In this document: positions 1-6,192 of the stretch, piece by piece
How positions within the stretch are numbered: position 1 is the stretch's first letter
How the letters are laid out: the number at the start of each line of letters is the position of its first letter
Assembly (NCBI GenBank): GCA_938003595.1
Contig: CALKYH010000025.1
Location: forward strand, 1 to 7,470
DNA from: an uncultured bacterium
GTDB taxonomy: Bacteria > Planctomycetota > Phycisphaerae > Phycisphaerales > UBA1924
Direction: 5' to 3'
Length of the DNA stretch: 7,470 nucleotides
Made by a program: the position numbers and the translations under genes
Notes under the pieces: model-generated
Database searches by the model: none
What the model saw: only the letters and a program-made list of their open reading frames with translations
Told to the model about the DNA's origin: nothing

Positions 1-569
1 ACTCCTGCCAGGCCAACCTCATGCGCCGCAAGGGCGTGCCCGAGGCCATGGCCGCCGCCTTCGAATCCACCGCCGATCTTCCCCTCGCCGAACGCCTCGT
101 CGCCGCGCTCCGCGCCGCCGAGGGCGCCGGCGGCGATGTCCGGGGTCGTCAGTCCGCCGCGATCATCGTCGTGCGCGGCCAGGCGACCAACCGCCCCTGG
201 TCCGACCGCCTCGTGGACCTGCGCGTCGAGGACAACACGGACCCCATCGCCGAGCTCGAACGCCTGCTCCGCCTGCACCGCGCCTACGAGCGCATGAACG
301 CCGGCGATCTCGCGATGGAGAAGAACGACATCGAGGGCGCCGTCCGCGAGTACAACGCCGCCCGCGCCCTCGCGCCGGGCAACGCCGAGATGGCCTTCTG
401 GGCCGCGGTCTCCCTGATCGGCGCGGGCCGCGTCGCCGAGGCCGAGCCGCTGCTCATCGAGGCCTACAAGGACACGAACGGCGACTGGCGCGAAACGCTG
501 CGCCGTCTGCCCGCCAGCGGCCTGCTCCCCGATGACCAAGCGCTCATCGAGCGCCTCGCCTCGCTGTGA
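1..569 (+). CDS. DUF1028 family protein with C-terminal TPR-like helices (3' part)
   Basis: The reading frame is open from the left edge (first full codon at base 3, reading SCQANL before an internal Met at 21), so this is the C-terminal part of a longer gene and the ATG at 21 is probably not the start. Numbering from that Met, residues 37-47 (GGDVRGRQSAA) and 65-83 (VDLRVEDNTDPIAELERLL) match the signature stretches of DUF1028, a family with an Ntn-hydrolase-like fold and no settled function. The preceding SCQANL fits the CQGN-like block of that family. Residues 88-150 form alternating helices with a TPR-like pattern (AYERMNAGDLAMEKNDIEGA, then ALAPGNAEMAFWAAVSLIGA), the usual C-terminal extension of DUF1028 proteins. 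It ends with TGA at 567-569, 106 bases before the channel gene. Family assignment is firm; biochemical role is unknown. Confidence 0.85.
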   Translation, partial: SCQANLMRRKGVPEAMAAAFESTADLPLAERLVAALRAAEGAGGDVRGRQSAAIIVVRGQATNRPWSDRLVDLRVEDNTDPIAELERLLRLHRAYERMNAGDLAMEKNDIEGAVREYNAARALAPGNAEMAFWAAVSLIGAGRVAEAEPLLIEAYKDTNGDWRETLRRLPASGLLPDDQALIERLASL

Positions 570-675
570 GGGTCTGCCCCCGGCGCCGCCCCGCCGACTG
601 GAACCGCCGCCGTTTCCTGCCTACGGATGCCAATCTGAACCGCCTTCACGACCTCGGACGGGAGCCCTCGAGATC

Positions 676-1992
676 ATGCAGAACGAGCAAAGCGCCAGCG
701 CCAACGAGCAAGCCCCCAGCGCAGACGAGCAGGCCCCCAGCGCCATCGAGAAGGTCCTCAAGCCCGCCGACGGCGAGCCCGCGGTGACGACCCCCAAGGC
801 CGCCGAGACCGTCGAGTCCGTCAAGCACTTCGCCGAGCAGCTCTTCGGCGAGGAGTCCTGGGCCGCGCAGCCCGTGATGGGCAACCCCGTCGCCGTCTGG
901 ATCGCCGCGATCGCGCTGGGCGTCGCGGTCTCCACCGTCTTCAGCGTCGTGCGCCGCGTCGCCCACGCCCGGTTCAAGAAGTGGTCCGCCAAGACCGCCA
1001 ACCACTGGGACGACCTGGTCACCTCGCTCCTGGGCCGCTTCAAGGCCTTCTTCACGCTCGCCCTCGGCGTGTATGTCGGCGCGATGCTGCTGGCGCTGCC
1101 TGCCCAGGCGGACCACATCCTCCGCCTCATCCTCGTCCTCGCCTTCGCGATCCAGGCCGCGATCCTCGCCGGCGTCGTGGTCGAGTTCGCCATCGAGCGC
1201 ATCCTCACCAAGGGCCGCGACGATTCCGATTCCGACGCCGGGCGCGAGGCGCTCAAGACCAGCGTCGGCGTCATGAAGTTCCTCGCCCTGCTGGTCGTCT
1301 ACGCCGTCATCGCCCTCGTGGCGCTCGACAACATGGGCGTCGATGTCACCGCCATGGTCGCCAGCCTCGGCATCGGCGGCATCGCCATCGCGCTCGCCGT
1401 GCAGAGCGTCATCGGCGACCTCTTCGGCTCCATGACCATCGTGCTCGACAAACCCTTCGAGGTCGGCGACTTCATCATCGTCGGCGACAAGATGGGCACG
1501 GTCGAGAAGGTGGGCCTGAAGACCACCCGCATCCGCGCCCTGTCCGGCGAGCAGCTGGTCTTCTCCAACTCCGACCTGCTCTCCAGCCGCATCCAGAACT
1601 ACAAGCGCATGCAGGAACGGCGCGCTCTGTTCACCATCGGCGTCACCTACGACACCGACTACGAGCAGCTCACCCAGATCGCCGACCTCATCAAGTCCAT
1701 CATCGAGGCCGAGCCCAACGCCCGGCACGACCGCACCCACTTCGCCCGCTTCGCCAACTCCTGGCTCGAGTTCGAGTGCGTCTACTTCGTCAAGAAGCCC
1801 GATATGAATGTCTACCTCGACACCCAGCAGAGCATCAACCTCAAACTGGTCAAGGCCTTCCGCGAGCGCGGCGTCGAGTTCGCCTTCCCCACCCAGACCC
1901 TCTGGCACGAGGGCCTGCCCAAGGTGGTGGACGCCGAGGTCGAGTCCAAGCCCCGCCCCCAGAAGTCCGACGCCGAACCCAAGAAGGCCTGA
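676..1992 (+). CDS. MscS-family small-conductance mechanosensitive ion channel
   Basis: A 438-residue integral membrane protein that should open under membrane tension and release solutes during hypo-osmotic shock. Hydrophobic segments lie near residues 71-92, 120-141, 147-175, 197-217 and 223-244. The last is the pore helix, rich in small residues (MVASLGIGGIAIALAVQS), and runs into the MscS hallmark VIGDLFGSMTIVLDKPFEVGD (245-265). The beta domain follows (FIIVGDKMGTVEKVGLKTTRIR, LVFSNSDL), then the C-terminal alpha/beta domain to about 410. The N-terminal 60 residues are polar and contain a three-unit heptapeptide repeat; the last 20 are charged and proline/lysine-rich. The frame is open back to 532, but the ATG at 676 is preferred: it has GGGAG about 11 bases upstream, avoids overlap with the DUF1028 gene and starts just before the low-complexity tail. 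Five predicted helices rather than E. coli MscS's three make it a mid-sized homologue. Substrate preference cannot be read from sequence. Confidence 0.93.
   Translation: MQNEQSASANEQAPSADEQAPSAIEKVLKPADGEPAVTTPKAAETVESVKHFAEQLFGEESWAAQPVMGNPVAVWIAAIALGVAVSTVFSVVRRVAHARFKKWSAKTANHWDDLVTSLLGRFKAFFTLALGVYVGAMLLALPAQADHILRLILVLAFAIQAAILAGVVVEFAIERILTKGRDDSDSDAGREALKTSVGVMKFLALLVVYAVIALVALDNMGVDVTAMVASLGIGGIAIALAVQSVIGDLFGSMTIVLDKPFEVGDFIIVGDKMGTVEKVGLKTTRIRALSGEQLVFSNSDLLSSRIQNYKRMQERRALFTIGVTYDTDYEQLTQIADLIKSIIEAEPNARHDRTHFARFANSWLEFECVYFVKKPDMNVYLDTQQSINLKLVKAFRERGVEFAFPTQTLWHEGLPKVVDAEVESKPRPQKSDAEPKKA
691..753 (+). repeat. Three 21-bp tandem units in the channel's N-terminus
   Basis: Units 691-711, 712-732 and 733-753 encode SASANEQ, APSADEQ and APSAIEK. 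They are imperfect, in frame, and lie in the disordered cytoplasmic or periplasmic tail before the first membrane helix. A 21-bp period leaves the frame intact, so copy number could vary among strains. Confidence 0.7.
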
Positions 1993-2020
1993 CCCCCTCC
2001 CCCGGGCCACCCTCGCTCGG

Positions 2021-2026
2021 TATGCT
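2021..2026 (+). promoter_or_regulatory. Possible -10 box TATGCT upstream of the isomerase-like gene
   Basis: The 74-base gap between the channel and isomerase genes contains TATGCT about 40 bases before the ATG at 2067. The same hexamer stands directly upstream of the superoxide dismutase gene on the other strand. No convincing -35 hexamer is seen, so this is a weak candidate; the gene could equally be read through from the channel gene. Confidence 0.25.
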
Positions 2027-2066
2027 GCCGCCACCCCCCGCGCGCCCACCCGGAGACCCCGCGACG

Positions 2067-2909
2067 ATGGTCCGACTCGCCTTCAGCACCGTGGCCTGCC
2101 CCGACTGGACGCTCGACCGCGCCCTCGACGCCGCCATCGACCACGGCTTCGAGGGCGTCGAGTTCCGCACCCTCGGCTACGGCGGCTCCGAGTTCGCCTG
2201 CGAGCCCGGCCTCACCGCCGGCGCCAAGGTCCGGCGCATGTTCGAAGACCGGGGCCTGGAGTGCGCCGGCCTCGCCACCGGCCTCCGCTACGACCACGAT
2301 GTCTTCCCCCCCGTCATCGGCTACGCCACCAACGCCAACGACCGCTCCGTCCGCGACACCAAGCCCTTCATCGACCTCGCCATCGCCGTCGGCGCGCCGA
2401 CCATCCGCATCTTCGGCCACACCATCCCAGAGAAGGCCCGCCTGGGCCGCCTCGCCAAGCGGCGCATGATCGACCGCCTCAAGTACGCCGCCGACGCCGC
2501 GCACCACACCGGCGTGCGCCTGCTCCTGGAGAACGGCGGCTCGTTCCCGCGCGGCGCCGATGTCGCCGAGATCCTCGAAGCCGTCGATTCCCGCGACCTG
2601 GCCGCGTGCTACTCCATCGCCCCCGCCGCCAACGCCGGCGAAGCGCCCGAAGTCGGCGTCGCTGCGCTCGGCCGACGCCTGGTCGCCGCCCGCGTGAAGG
2701 ACCTGGCCAACGGCCGGCCCTGTGCGCTGGGCGATGGCGAGCTGCCCGTCGCCGCGTTCGTCGAGACCCTGCGCCGTTCGCCCGCGTCCTGGCTCGTCTA
2801 CGAGTGGGACCGCGCCTGGCTCCCCGACATCGCCTCCGCCGACGAGGCGCTCCCCAAGGCCGCGAAGGCGCTCTACGCGCTCGTGAACAACGGCGTCGCC
2901 GCACGCTGA
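2067..2909 (+). CDS. Sugar phosphate isomerase/epimerase-like TIM-barrel protein (AP endonuclease family 2 fold)
   Basis: A 280-residue protein with no signal peptide, so cytoplasmic. The pattern is that of the xylose-isomerase-like TIM barrel: first strand LAFSTVACPDWTLDRAL (4-20), DHGFEGVEFRT (25-35), then APTIRIFGH (110-118), GVRLLLENGGSF (149-160), VAARVKDL (206-213), LGDGELPVAAFVETL (221-235) and WLVYEWDRAW (242-251). Family members isomerise or epimerise sugars or inositols using a metal held by Glu, Asp, His and Glu. E155 and E246 fit the two Glu ligands. The Asp site appears as S183 (ACYSIAPAANAGE, usually a WD or D-x-G/A type block) and the His before KD appears as R209, so metal binding may be altered. 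ATG 2067 is chosen over the in-frame ATG at 2022, which would add only a proline-rich stretch; GGAG lies at 2052-2055. Substrate is not predictable. Confidence 0.82.
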   Translation: MVRLAFSTVACPDWTLDRALDAAIDHGFEGVEFRTLGYGGSEFACEPGLTAGAKVRRMFEDRGLECAGLATGLRYDHDVFPPVIGYATNANDRSVRDTKPFIDLAIAVGAPTIRIFGHTIPEKARLGRLAKRRMIDRLKYAADAAHHTGVRLLLENGGSFPRGADVAEILEAVDSRDLAACYSIAPAANAGEAPEVGVAALGRRLVAARVKDLANGRPCALGDGELPVAAFVETLRRSPASWLVYEWDRAWLPDIASADEALPKAAKALYALVNNGVAAR

Positions 2910-2932
2910 CCGGCGCCGCGGACCCATCGACC

Positions 2933-3886
2933 GTGCAACCCCAATCGCCCCAGGACCGAGGCCGTGCCCTCACGCGCGAATGCCTCGACGCCGGCTTCGC
3001 GCTCGCCGGCGTCTGCGCCGCTCTGCCCTCCGGCCACGCCGAGTTCTTCCGGCGCTGGCTCGGCGAGAACAAGCACGCCGACATGGCCTGGCTCGCCCGC
3101 GACCCGGAGATGCGCCTCGACCCGCGCCGCCTCGTGCCCGGCGCCCGCGCGATCGTGATGGTCGCCGACCTCTACACCGCGCGCGGCGAGGGCGCCGGCG
3201 CCGAACCGACCTCGCCCGATCTCGGCAAGGTCGCCCGCTACGCCCGGGGAGAGGACTACCACGAGGTCATCAAGCGCCGCCTGCACGCGCTCTGCGACGC
3301 CTGGCGCCTGCGCTGGCCCGACGAACAGTTCAAGGCCTGCGTGGACACCGCGCCGCTCATGGAGCGCGAGCACGCCGCCCGCGCCGGGCTGGGCTGGGTC
3401 GCCAAGCACACCCTGCTCATCCACCCGCGCCTCGGCTCCTACCTGCTGCTCGGCGCCGTCGTCACCACGCTCGACGCGCTGCCGCCCGAGGAGCAGCCCA
3501 CCATCACCGACCACTGCGGCGCCTGCACCCGCTGCATCGACGCCTGCCCGACCGGCGCCATCACCCCCTACAGCGTGGACGCCTCCCGCTGCATCTCCTA
3601 CCTGACCATCGAGAAGCGCAGCGACCTCCCGCCCCAGTTCAAGGACGATCTCAACGGCTGGCTCTTCGGCTGCGACATCTGCCAGGAAGTCTGCCCCCAC
3701 AACTCCCCGCGCCCGACGCCGAGCGAAACCGCCCCGCGCCCCGAGTACGCGCCGCGCTTCGTGGCGCTGAACCTCGACGAGGTCCGCCGATGGACGCCGG
3801 AGGACCGCGCACGGGCCCTCAAGGGTTCATCGATGAAGCGGGCGACGCTGGAGATGCTCAAGAGAAACGCCGAGGCGCTGCGATGA
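2933..3886 (+). CDS. queG: Epoxyqueuosine reductase QueG
   Basis: Cobalamin- and iron-sulfur-dependent enzyme that reduces epoxyqueuosine to queuosine at the wobble base of GUN-anticodon tRNAs, the last step of queuosine synthesis. The N-terminal DUF1730 domain (about 10-180) contains CVDTAPLMEREHAARAGLGW (136-155), with D138 matching the proposed catalytic Asp (D134 of E. coli). A two-cluster ferredoxin domain follows: C195, C198, C201 and C205 (CGACTRCIDACPTGAI), then C220, C247, C250 and C254 (CDICQEVCPHN). All eight cysteines are present. At 317 residues it is shorter than the roughly 350-380 of many homologues and lacks the C-terminal HEAT-like extension. The frame is open far upstream, but GTG at 2933, 23 bases after the isomerase stop, is the only sensible start before the conserved region; its ribosome-binding site is weak. 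The gene ends exactly where the convergent sod gene ends. Confidence 0.95.
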   Translation: MQPQSPQDRGRALTRECLDAGFALAGVCAALPSGHAEFFRRWLGENKHADMAWLARDPEMRLDPRRLVPGARAIVMVADLYTARGEGAGAEPTSPDLGKVARYARGEDYHEVIKRRLHALCDAWRLRWPDEQFKACVDTAPLMEREHAARAGLGWVAKHTLLIHPRLGSYLLLGAVVTTLDALPPEEQPTITDHCGACTRCIDACPTGAITPYSVDASRCISYLTIEKRSDLPPQFKDDLNGWLFGCDICQEVCPHNSPRPTPSETAPRPEYAPRFVALNLDEVRRWTPEDRARALKGSSMKRATLEMLKRNAEALR

Positions 3887-4696
3887 TCACAGCCCCCGCG
3901 CCAGCGCGAACAGCTCGTCCACCATCGCCCAGTTCACGATGTTGAACCAGTTCTTCACATACTCCGCGCGCTTGTTCTGGTACTTCAGGTAATAGGCGTG
4001 CTCCCACACATCGATGCCCAGCAGCGGCGCCGCGCCCGTCATGTACAGGTTCTGCTGCTTCTCCATCTGCGTCACGATCAGCCGCCCGCTCACGAAGTCG
4101 TACATGAGCCACGCCCAGCCCGAGCCCTCCACGCCGTTGGCCGCGGCCTGGAACTGGGCCACGAACTTGTCGAACGAGCCGAAGTCGCGGTCGATGTGCG
4201 CCGCCAGGTCCAGCGAGGGCCCGCGCGCGCCCCGGTCCGCCGGCGCCATGCACAGCCAGAACAGCGAGTGGTTCACATGCCCGCCGCCGTTGAACGCCAG
4301 CTCGCGCGACCAGTGCTTGATCATGCCCGCGTCGGCGCCCGTGTCGCGCATCTTGGCCAGCTCGGCCATCGCCTTGTTGAGCCCGTTCACATAGCCCTGG
4401 TGGTGCTTGTCGTGATGGATCCGCATCGTCTCGGCGTCGATGTAGGGCTCCAGCGCCTCGTAGGGGTAACGCAGGGCCGGCAGCACATACTGGTTCGTCG
4501 CCGCGTCCCAGCCCAGCATCTCCGGCGTCAGGTGCCCGCGACCGCCGGTGGACAGCCCGGTCGGCGAGGGCTTCTGCGCCGCCTGGCCGAACGCGGACGA
4601 GGCCAGCGCGCCCAGGCCGATCGCCGACATCGCGGCGAGCGCGTCGCGCCGATCAATGGACGGGGTCGAGGGAACGACAGGGGGGTTGGTGCTCAT
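3887..4696 (-). CDS. Exported Fe/Mn superoxide dismutase, Mn-type residues
   Basis: Dismutates superoxide to oxygen and hydrogen peroxide. The 269-residue protein starts with a twin-arginine signal: DRRDAL at 15-20, a hydrophobic core (21-37) and a likely cleavage near 37-40 (AFG/QAA). An extra linker of about 30 residues precedes the catalytic domain at about 71. The metal ligands are all visible: H94 (RIHHDKHH), H143 (GGHVNHSLFW), D229 and H233 (GIDVWEHAYY). Y102 is the active-site tyrosine. Gly at 138-139 instead of the Fe-type Gln before HVNH, with Q215 in the C-terminal half, indicates a Mn-preferring enzyme; this is inference, as cambialistic enzymes exist. Export as a folded metalloprotein fits the Tat route and implies defence outside the cytoplasm. 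No ribosome-binding site is seen at a normal distance before the ATG. The secreted coiled-coil gene is 45 bases upstream on the same strand. The symbol could be sodA or sodB, so it is left blank. Confidence 0.95.
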   Translation of the reverse strand: MSTNPPVVPSTPSIDRRDALAAMSAIGLGALASSAFGQAAQKPSPTGLSTGGRGHLTPEMLGWDAATNQYVLPALRYPYEALEPYIDAETMRIHHDKHHQGYVNGLNKAMAELAKMRDTGADAGMIKHWSRELAFNGGGHVNHSLFWLCMAPADRGARGPSLDLAAHIDRDFGSFDKFVAQFQAAANGVEGSGWAWLMYDFVSGRLIVTQMEKQQNLYMTGAAPLLGIDVWEHAYYLKYQNKRAEYVKNWFNIVNWAMVDELFALARGL

Positions 4697-4702
4697 GCCC
4701 TA

Positions 4703-4708
4703 AGCATA
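4703..4708 (-). promoter_or_regulatory. Possible -10 box TATGCT just before the sod start codon
   Basis: On the - strand, TATGCT ends 6 bases before the ATG of the superoxide dismutase gene. A transcript starting about 7 bases downstream of this box would begin at or next to the ATG, giving a leaderless mRNA, which fits the missing ribosome-binding site. No clear -35 element is found in the 45-base gap. Confidence 0.3.
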
Positions 4709-4741
4709 AGCCGGGCCGCCCATGCCCGTCCTGAAACAGGC

Positions 4742-5620
4742 TTAACGCAGGCGCAGCAGGTCCCGGCGCATCGTCTCCACATCGCGCGACAGCGACGACA
4801 CCTGCCGCGCCAGGTCCGCGATGGTGCGCTCCAGGCTCCGCTGCAGGTCGTCCACGCGCCGGTCGAGGTTGGTCAGCGCCGAGTCGGCATTGCCCCGGTT
4901 GCTCGGCAGCGTGGTGTCCCGCTCCAGGCGCGCGACCTGCAGCGTGAGCGCGTCGAGCTTGGAGTCCAGGAACGCGAAGTCGCGCTCCAGATCGCCGCGC
5001 CCGAAGTCGGCCGGCGGGGACTGGATGATGATCGGCTGCTCCGGCGCCTCGGGCGGGCGGTCCGCCGGCTGCTCGCCGGGCGCCGCGGCCCATCTCGGCG
5101 GGGGCGGGGGCTCGATGCCGTTCCGCGCCAGCGCCGCGAGCACGGCGGGGTCGTTCGGGCGGATGTTCGCCGCGAGGATGATCATGCGCTTGGCCGCCTC
5201 CGCGCGACCCGCGGCCTCGTGGGCGCTGGCCTCGTGCAGCAGGTTGCGTGCCCGCGCCTCGGCCAGCGGCTCGACCAGCCGCTCGTCGCGCGTCGCGGCC
5301 CGAACGGCGCCGAGCAATTCCACCGCCTGCCCCGGCTCATCCTGCGCCAGCAGCGCCTCGGCCTGCGCGATCGCCGCGGGGACCGCGTCGGGCGAGAGCC
5401 GCTCCAGCGCGGCCCGCAGCTCCGCATTGTCCGGAGACATGAGCAGCGCCTGCCCGACCGCGATCACCGCGACTACCGGATCGCCAGAGGCCACGCTCTC
5501 GAAAGCCCGCGCCTTGGCCGCGGCCCGCGTCTGCTCCGCAGCGGACCAGGCCTCGGGCTGCGCGATCACGGACGGAGCCAGCGCCATCGCGCCGGCGACG
5601 ATCAGGGGGAGGATTCGCAT
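4742..5620 (-). CDS. Secreted helical-repeat and coiled-coil protein of unknown function
   Basis: I do not recognise a named family. The 292-residue product begins with a Sec-type signal peptide (MRILPLIVAGAMALAPSVIA, cleavage near 20-21), so it is exported. Residues 25-170 are Ala/Leu/Glu-rich helices in a TPR-like arrangement (GDPVVAVIAVGQALLMSPDN at 46-65; AGRAEAAKRMIILAANIRPN at 137-156). A proline-rich linker follows (171-205, with PPPPP at 171-175), then heptad patterns at about 208-235 and 246-292 (LDRRVDDLQRSLERTIADLA), indicating a C-terminal coiled coil that may oligomerise. The domain order is the reverse of CpoB/YbgF (coiled coil, then TPR). The ATG at 5620 is chosen because the signal peptide starts there; no good ribosome-binding site is seen. 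Its leader is occupied by repeat copy 1. It may be co-transcribed with the dismutase 45 bases downstream, though that gene seems to have its own promoter. Confidence 0.8.
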   Translation of the reverse strand: MRILPLIVAGAMALAPSVIAQPEAWSAAEQTRAAAKARAFESVASGDPVVAVIAVGQALLMSPDNAELRAALERLSPDAVPAAIAQAEALLAQDEPGQAVELLGAVRAATRDERLVEPLAEARARNLLHEASAHEAAGRAEAAKRMIILAANIRPNDPAVLAALARNGIEPPPPPRWAAAPGEQPADRPPEAPEQPIIIQSPPADFGRGDLERDFAFLDSKLDALTLQVARLERDTTLPSNRGNADSALTNLDRRVDDLQRSLERTIADLARQVSSLSRDVETMRRDLLRLR

Positions 5621-5643
5621 GTGTCATTCAAGGCGCGCGGCTG

Positions 5644-5707
5644 CCCCCTCTCCCGCGGCGCTCTGGCCGTGGGAGAGGTTGGGAGAGGGCTACGGTTCGA
5701 GCTACTG
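5644..5707 (-). repeat. Palindromic intergenic element, copy 1 (inverted relative to copies 2 and 3)
   Basis: Read on the - strand this has the same order as the other copies: GTAGC, CCGTAGCCCTC (5695-5685), CCC, CCTCTCCC (5678-5671), loop, then GGGAGAGGGGGC ending at 5644. Over the 25-base block 5671-5695, 22 positions match copies 2 and 3. It overlaps the TAG stop of the DUF559 gene (5702-5704), so the element appears to supply that stop codon, and it fills the leader of the secreted coiled-coil gene. Confidence 0.75.
5647..5678 (-). promoter_or_regulatory. Strong hairpin in the leader of the secreted coiled-coil gene
   Basis: CCTCTCCCGCGGC (5647-5659) faces GCCGTGGGAGAGG (5666-5678) across a 6-base loop. 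Twelve of 13 pairs are Watson-Crick in the DNA; the odd pair is G-U in a + strand RNA and A-C in a - strand RNA. It lies 27 bases before the ATG at 5620 and could attenuate or stabilise that transcript. There is no U-tract, so it is not a standard intrinsic terminator. Confidence 0.5.
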
Positions 5708-6088
5708 ACTCTCCGAGCCTCGCTTCGCCCGATCGTGGATCGTCCGAAGAACGCTGTTCAGGTCCTTCGACACTTCCGACGCGGTGATCCGGAGGACCGA
5801 GACGCCGCGCTCGCGCATCCATGCGTCGCGGCGGGCATCCTCCGCGCCTCGCCCGTTGTGCGTCTCGCCGTCGATCTCGACGACGAGCTGCACCTCGTCG
5901 CAATAGAAGTCCGCGACGAAGGGCCCCATCGGATGCTGTCGGCGGAACTTGAAGCCGCCGAGCCTGTGGGCCCGAAGCTCCGCCCAGAGGATGACCTCCG
6001 GCGGCGTCATGGATTGCCGGAGCCGCCGCGCCCGATCGGGAGGGGTCGCGGGCTCGGCGTGCGCTCGCGGATGGTCGTACGGGTCCAT
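5702..6088 (-). CDS. DUF559 endonuclease-domain protein (Vsr-like, PD-(D/E)XK fold)
   Basis: A 128-residue single-domain protein of the DUF559 family, related to very-short-patch-repair endonucleases and the restriction-endonuclease-like fold. The family opening block is at 22-52 (RLRQSMTPPEVILWAELRAH, then GGFKFRRQHPMGPFVADF). The likely catalytic core is D60 (VADFYC) and E71-x-D73 (VVEIDGETH), followed by R86-R87 and the closing strand VSVLRITASEV (96-106). Length is typical and no key residue is missing. Target and partners of DUF559 proteins are mostly unknown; cleavage activity is inferred from the fold. ATG 6088 has GGAG six bases upstream (6095-6098). It stands alone between two inverted copies of the palindromic element, and its last codons and stop merge with copy 1. 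No methylase or other restriction component is nearby, so it is not evidently part of a restriction-modification system. Confidence 0.9.
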   Translation of the reverse strand: MDPYDHPRAHAEPATPPDRARRLRQSMTPPEVILWAELRAHRLGGFKFRRQHPMGPFVADFYCDEVQLVVEIDGETHNGRGAEDARRDAWMRERGVSVLRITASEVSKDLNSVLRTIHDRAKRGSESQ

Positions 6089-6101
6089 GGCTTGCTCCGG
6101 A

Positions 6102-6192
6102 ATAGAAGGAGTAGAAGAGAGTAGCGAAGCCCGTAGCCCTCACCCGGCCTCTCCCACTCCGCTCGCGGACTCGCTGCGCGGGAGAGGGGGGC
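6102..6192 (+). repeat. Palindromic intergenic element, copy 2
   Basis: It begins with ATAGAAGGA (6102-6110), contains a block at 6123-6155 identical over 33 bases to copy 3, and closes with GGGAGAGG (6180-6187) pairing with CCTCTCCC (6148-6155) across a 24-base loop. The final C of the element is the first base of the complement of P260's TAG stop (6192-6194). It fills most of the 103-base gap between P260 and the DUF559 gene. Confidence 0.85.

Noticed and set aside
532..675. Upstream extension of the channel gene to the ATG at 532
   Set aside because: It would overlap the DUF1028 gene and adds a Pro/Arg-rich stretch without homology character; ATG 676 has a plausible ribosome-binding site.
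646..2049. Long - strand reading frame of 467 codons opposite the channel gene
   Set aside because: Gly/Asp/Glu/Val-rich low-complexity translation typical of the antisense of a GC-rich gene; the + strand has clear MscS motifs.
2022..2066. Alternative isomerase start at ATG 2022
   Set aside because: It adds a proline-rich stretch (MLPPPPARPPGDPAT) that does not fit the family, and the ATG lies inside the candidate -10 box.
1812..3700. Two long - strand frames opposite the isomerase and queG genes
   Set aside because: Repetitive Gly/Ala/Asp composition with no motifs; both regions have confident genes on the + strand.
4730..4740. CCTG-AAA-CAGG as a terminator after the coiled-coil gene
   Set aside because: The stem is only four pairs with a three-base loop and no U-tract, too weak to support.
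3998..6124. + strand reading frame of 708 codons across sod, the coiled-coil gene and the DUF559 gene
   Set aside because: Arg/Ala/His-rich shadow frame; three well-supported genes lie on the other strand.
5628..6143. - strand frame of 171 codons overlapping the DUF559 gene
   Set aside because: Arg/Ala/Gly-rich shadow frame that reads through repeat copy 1; the DUF559 motifs are in the other frame.
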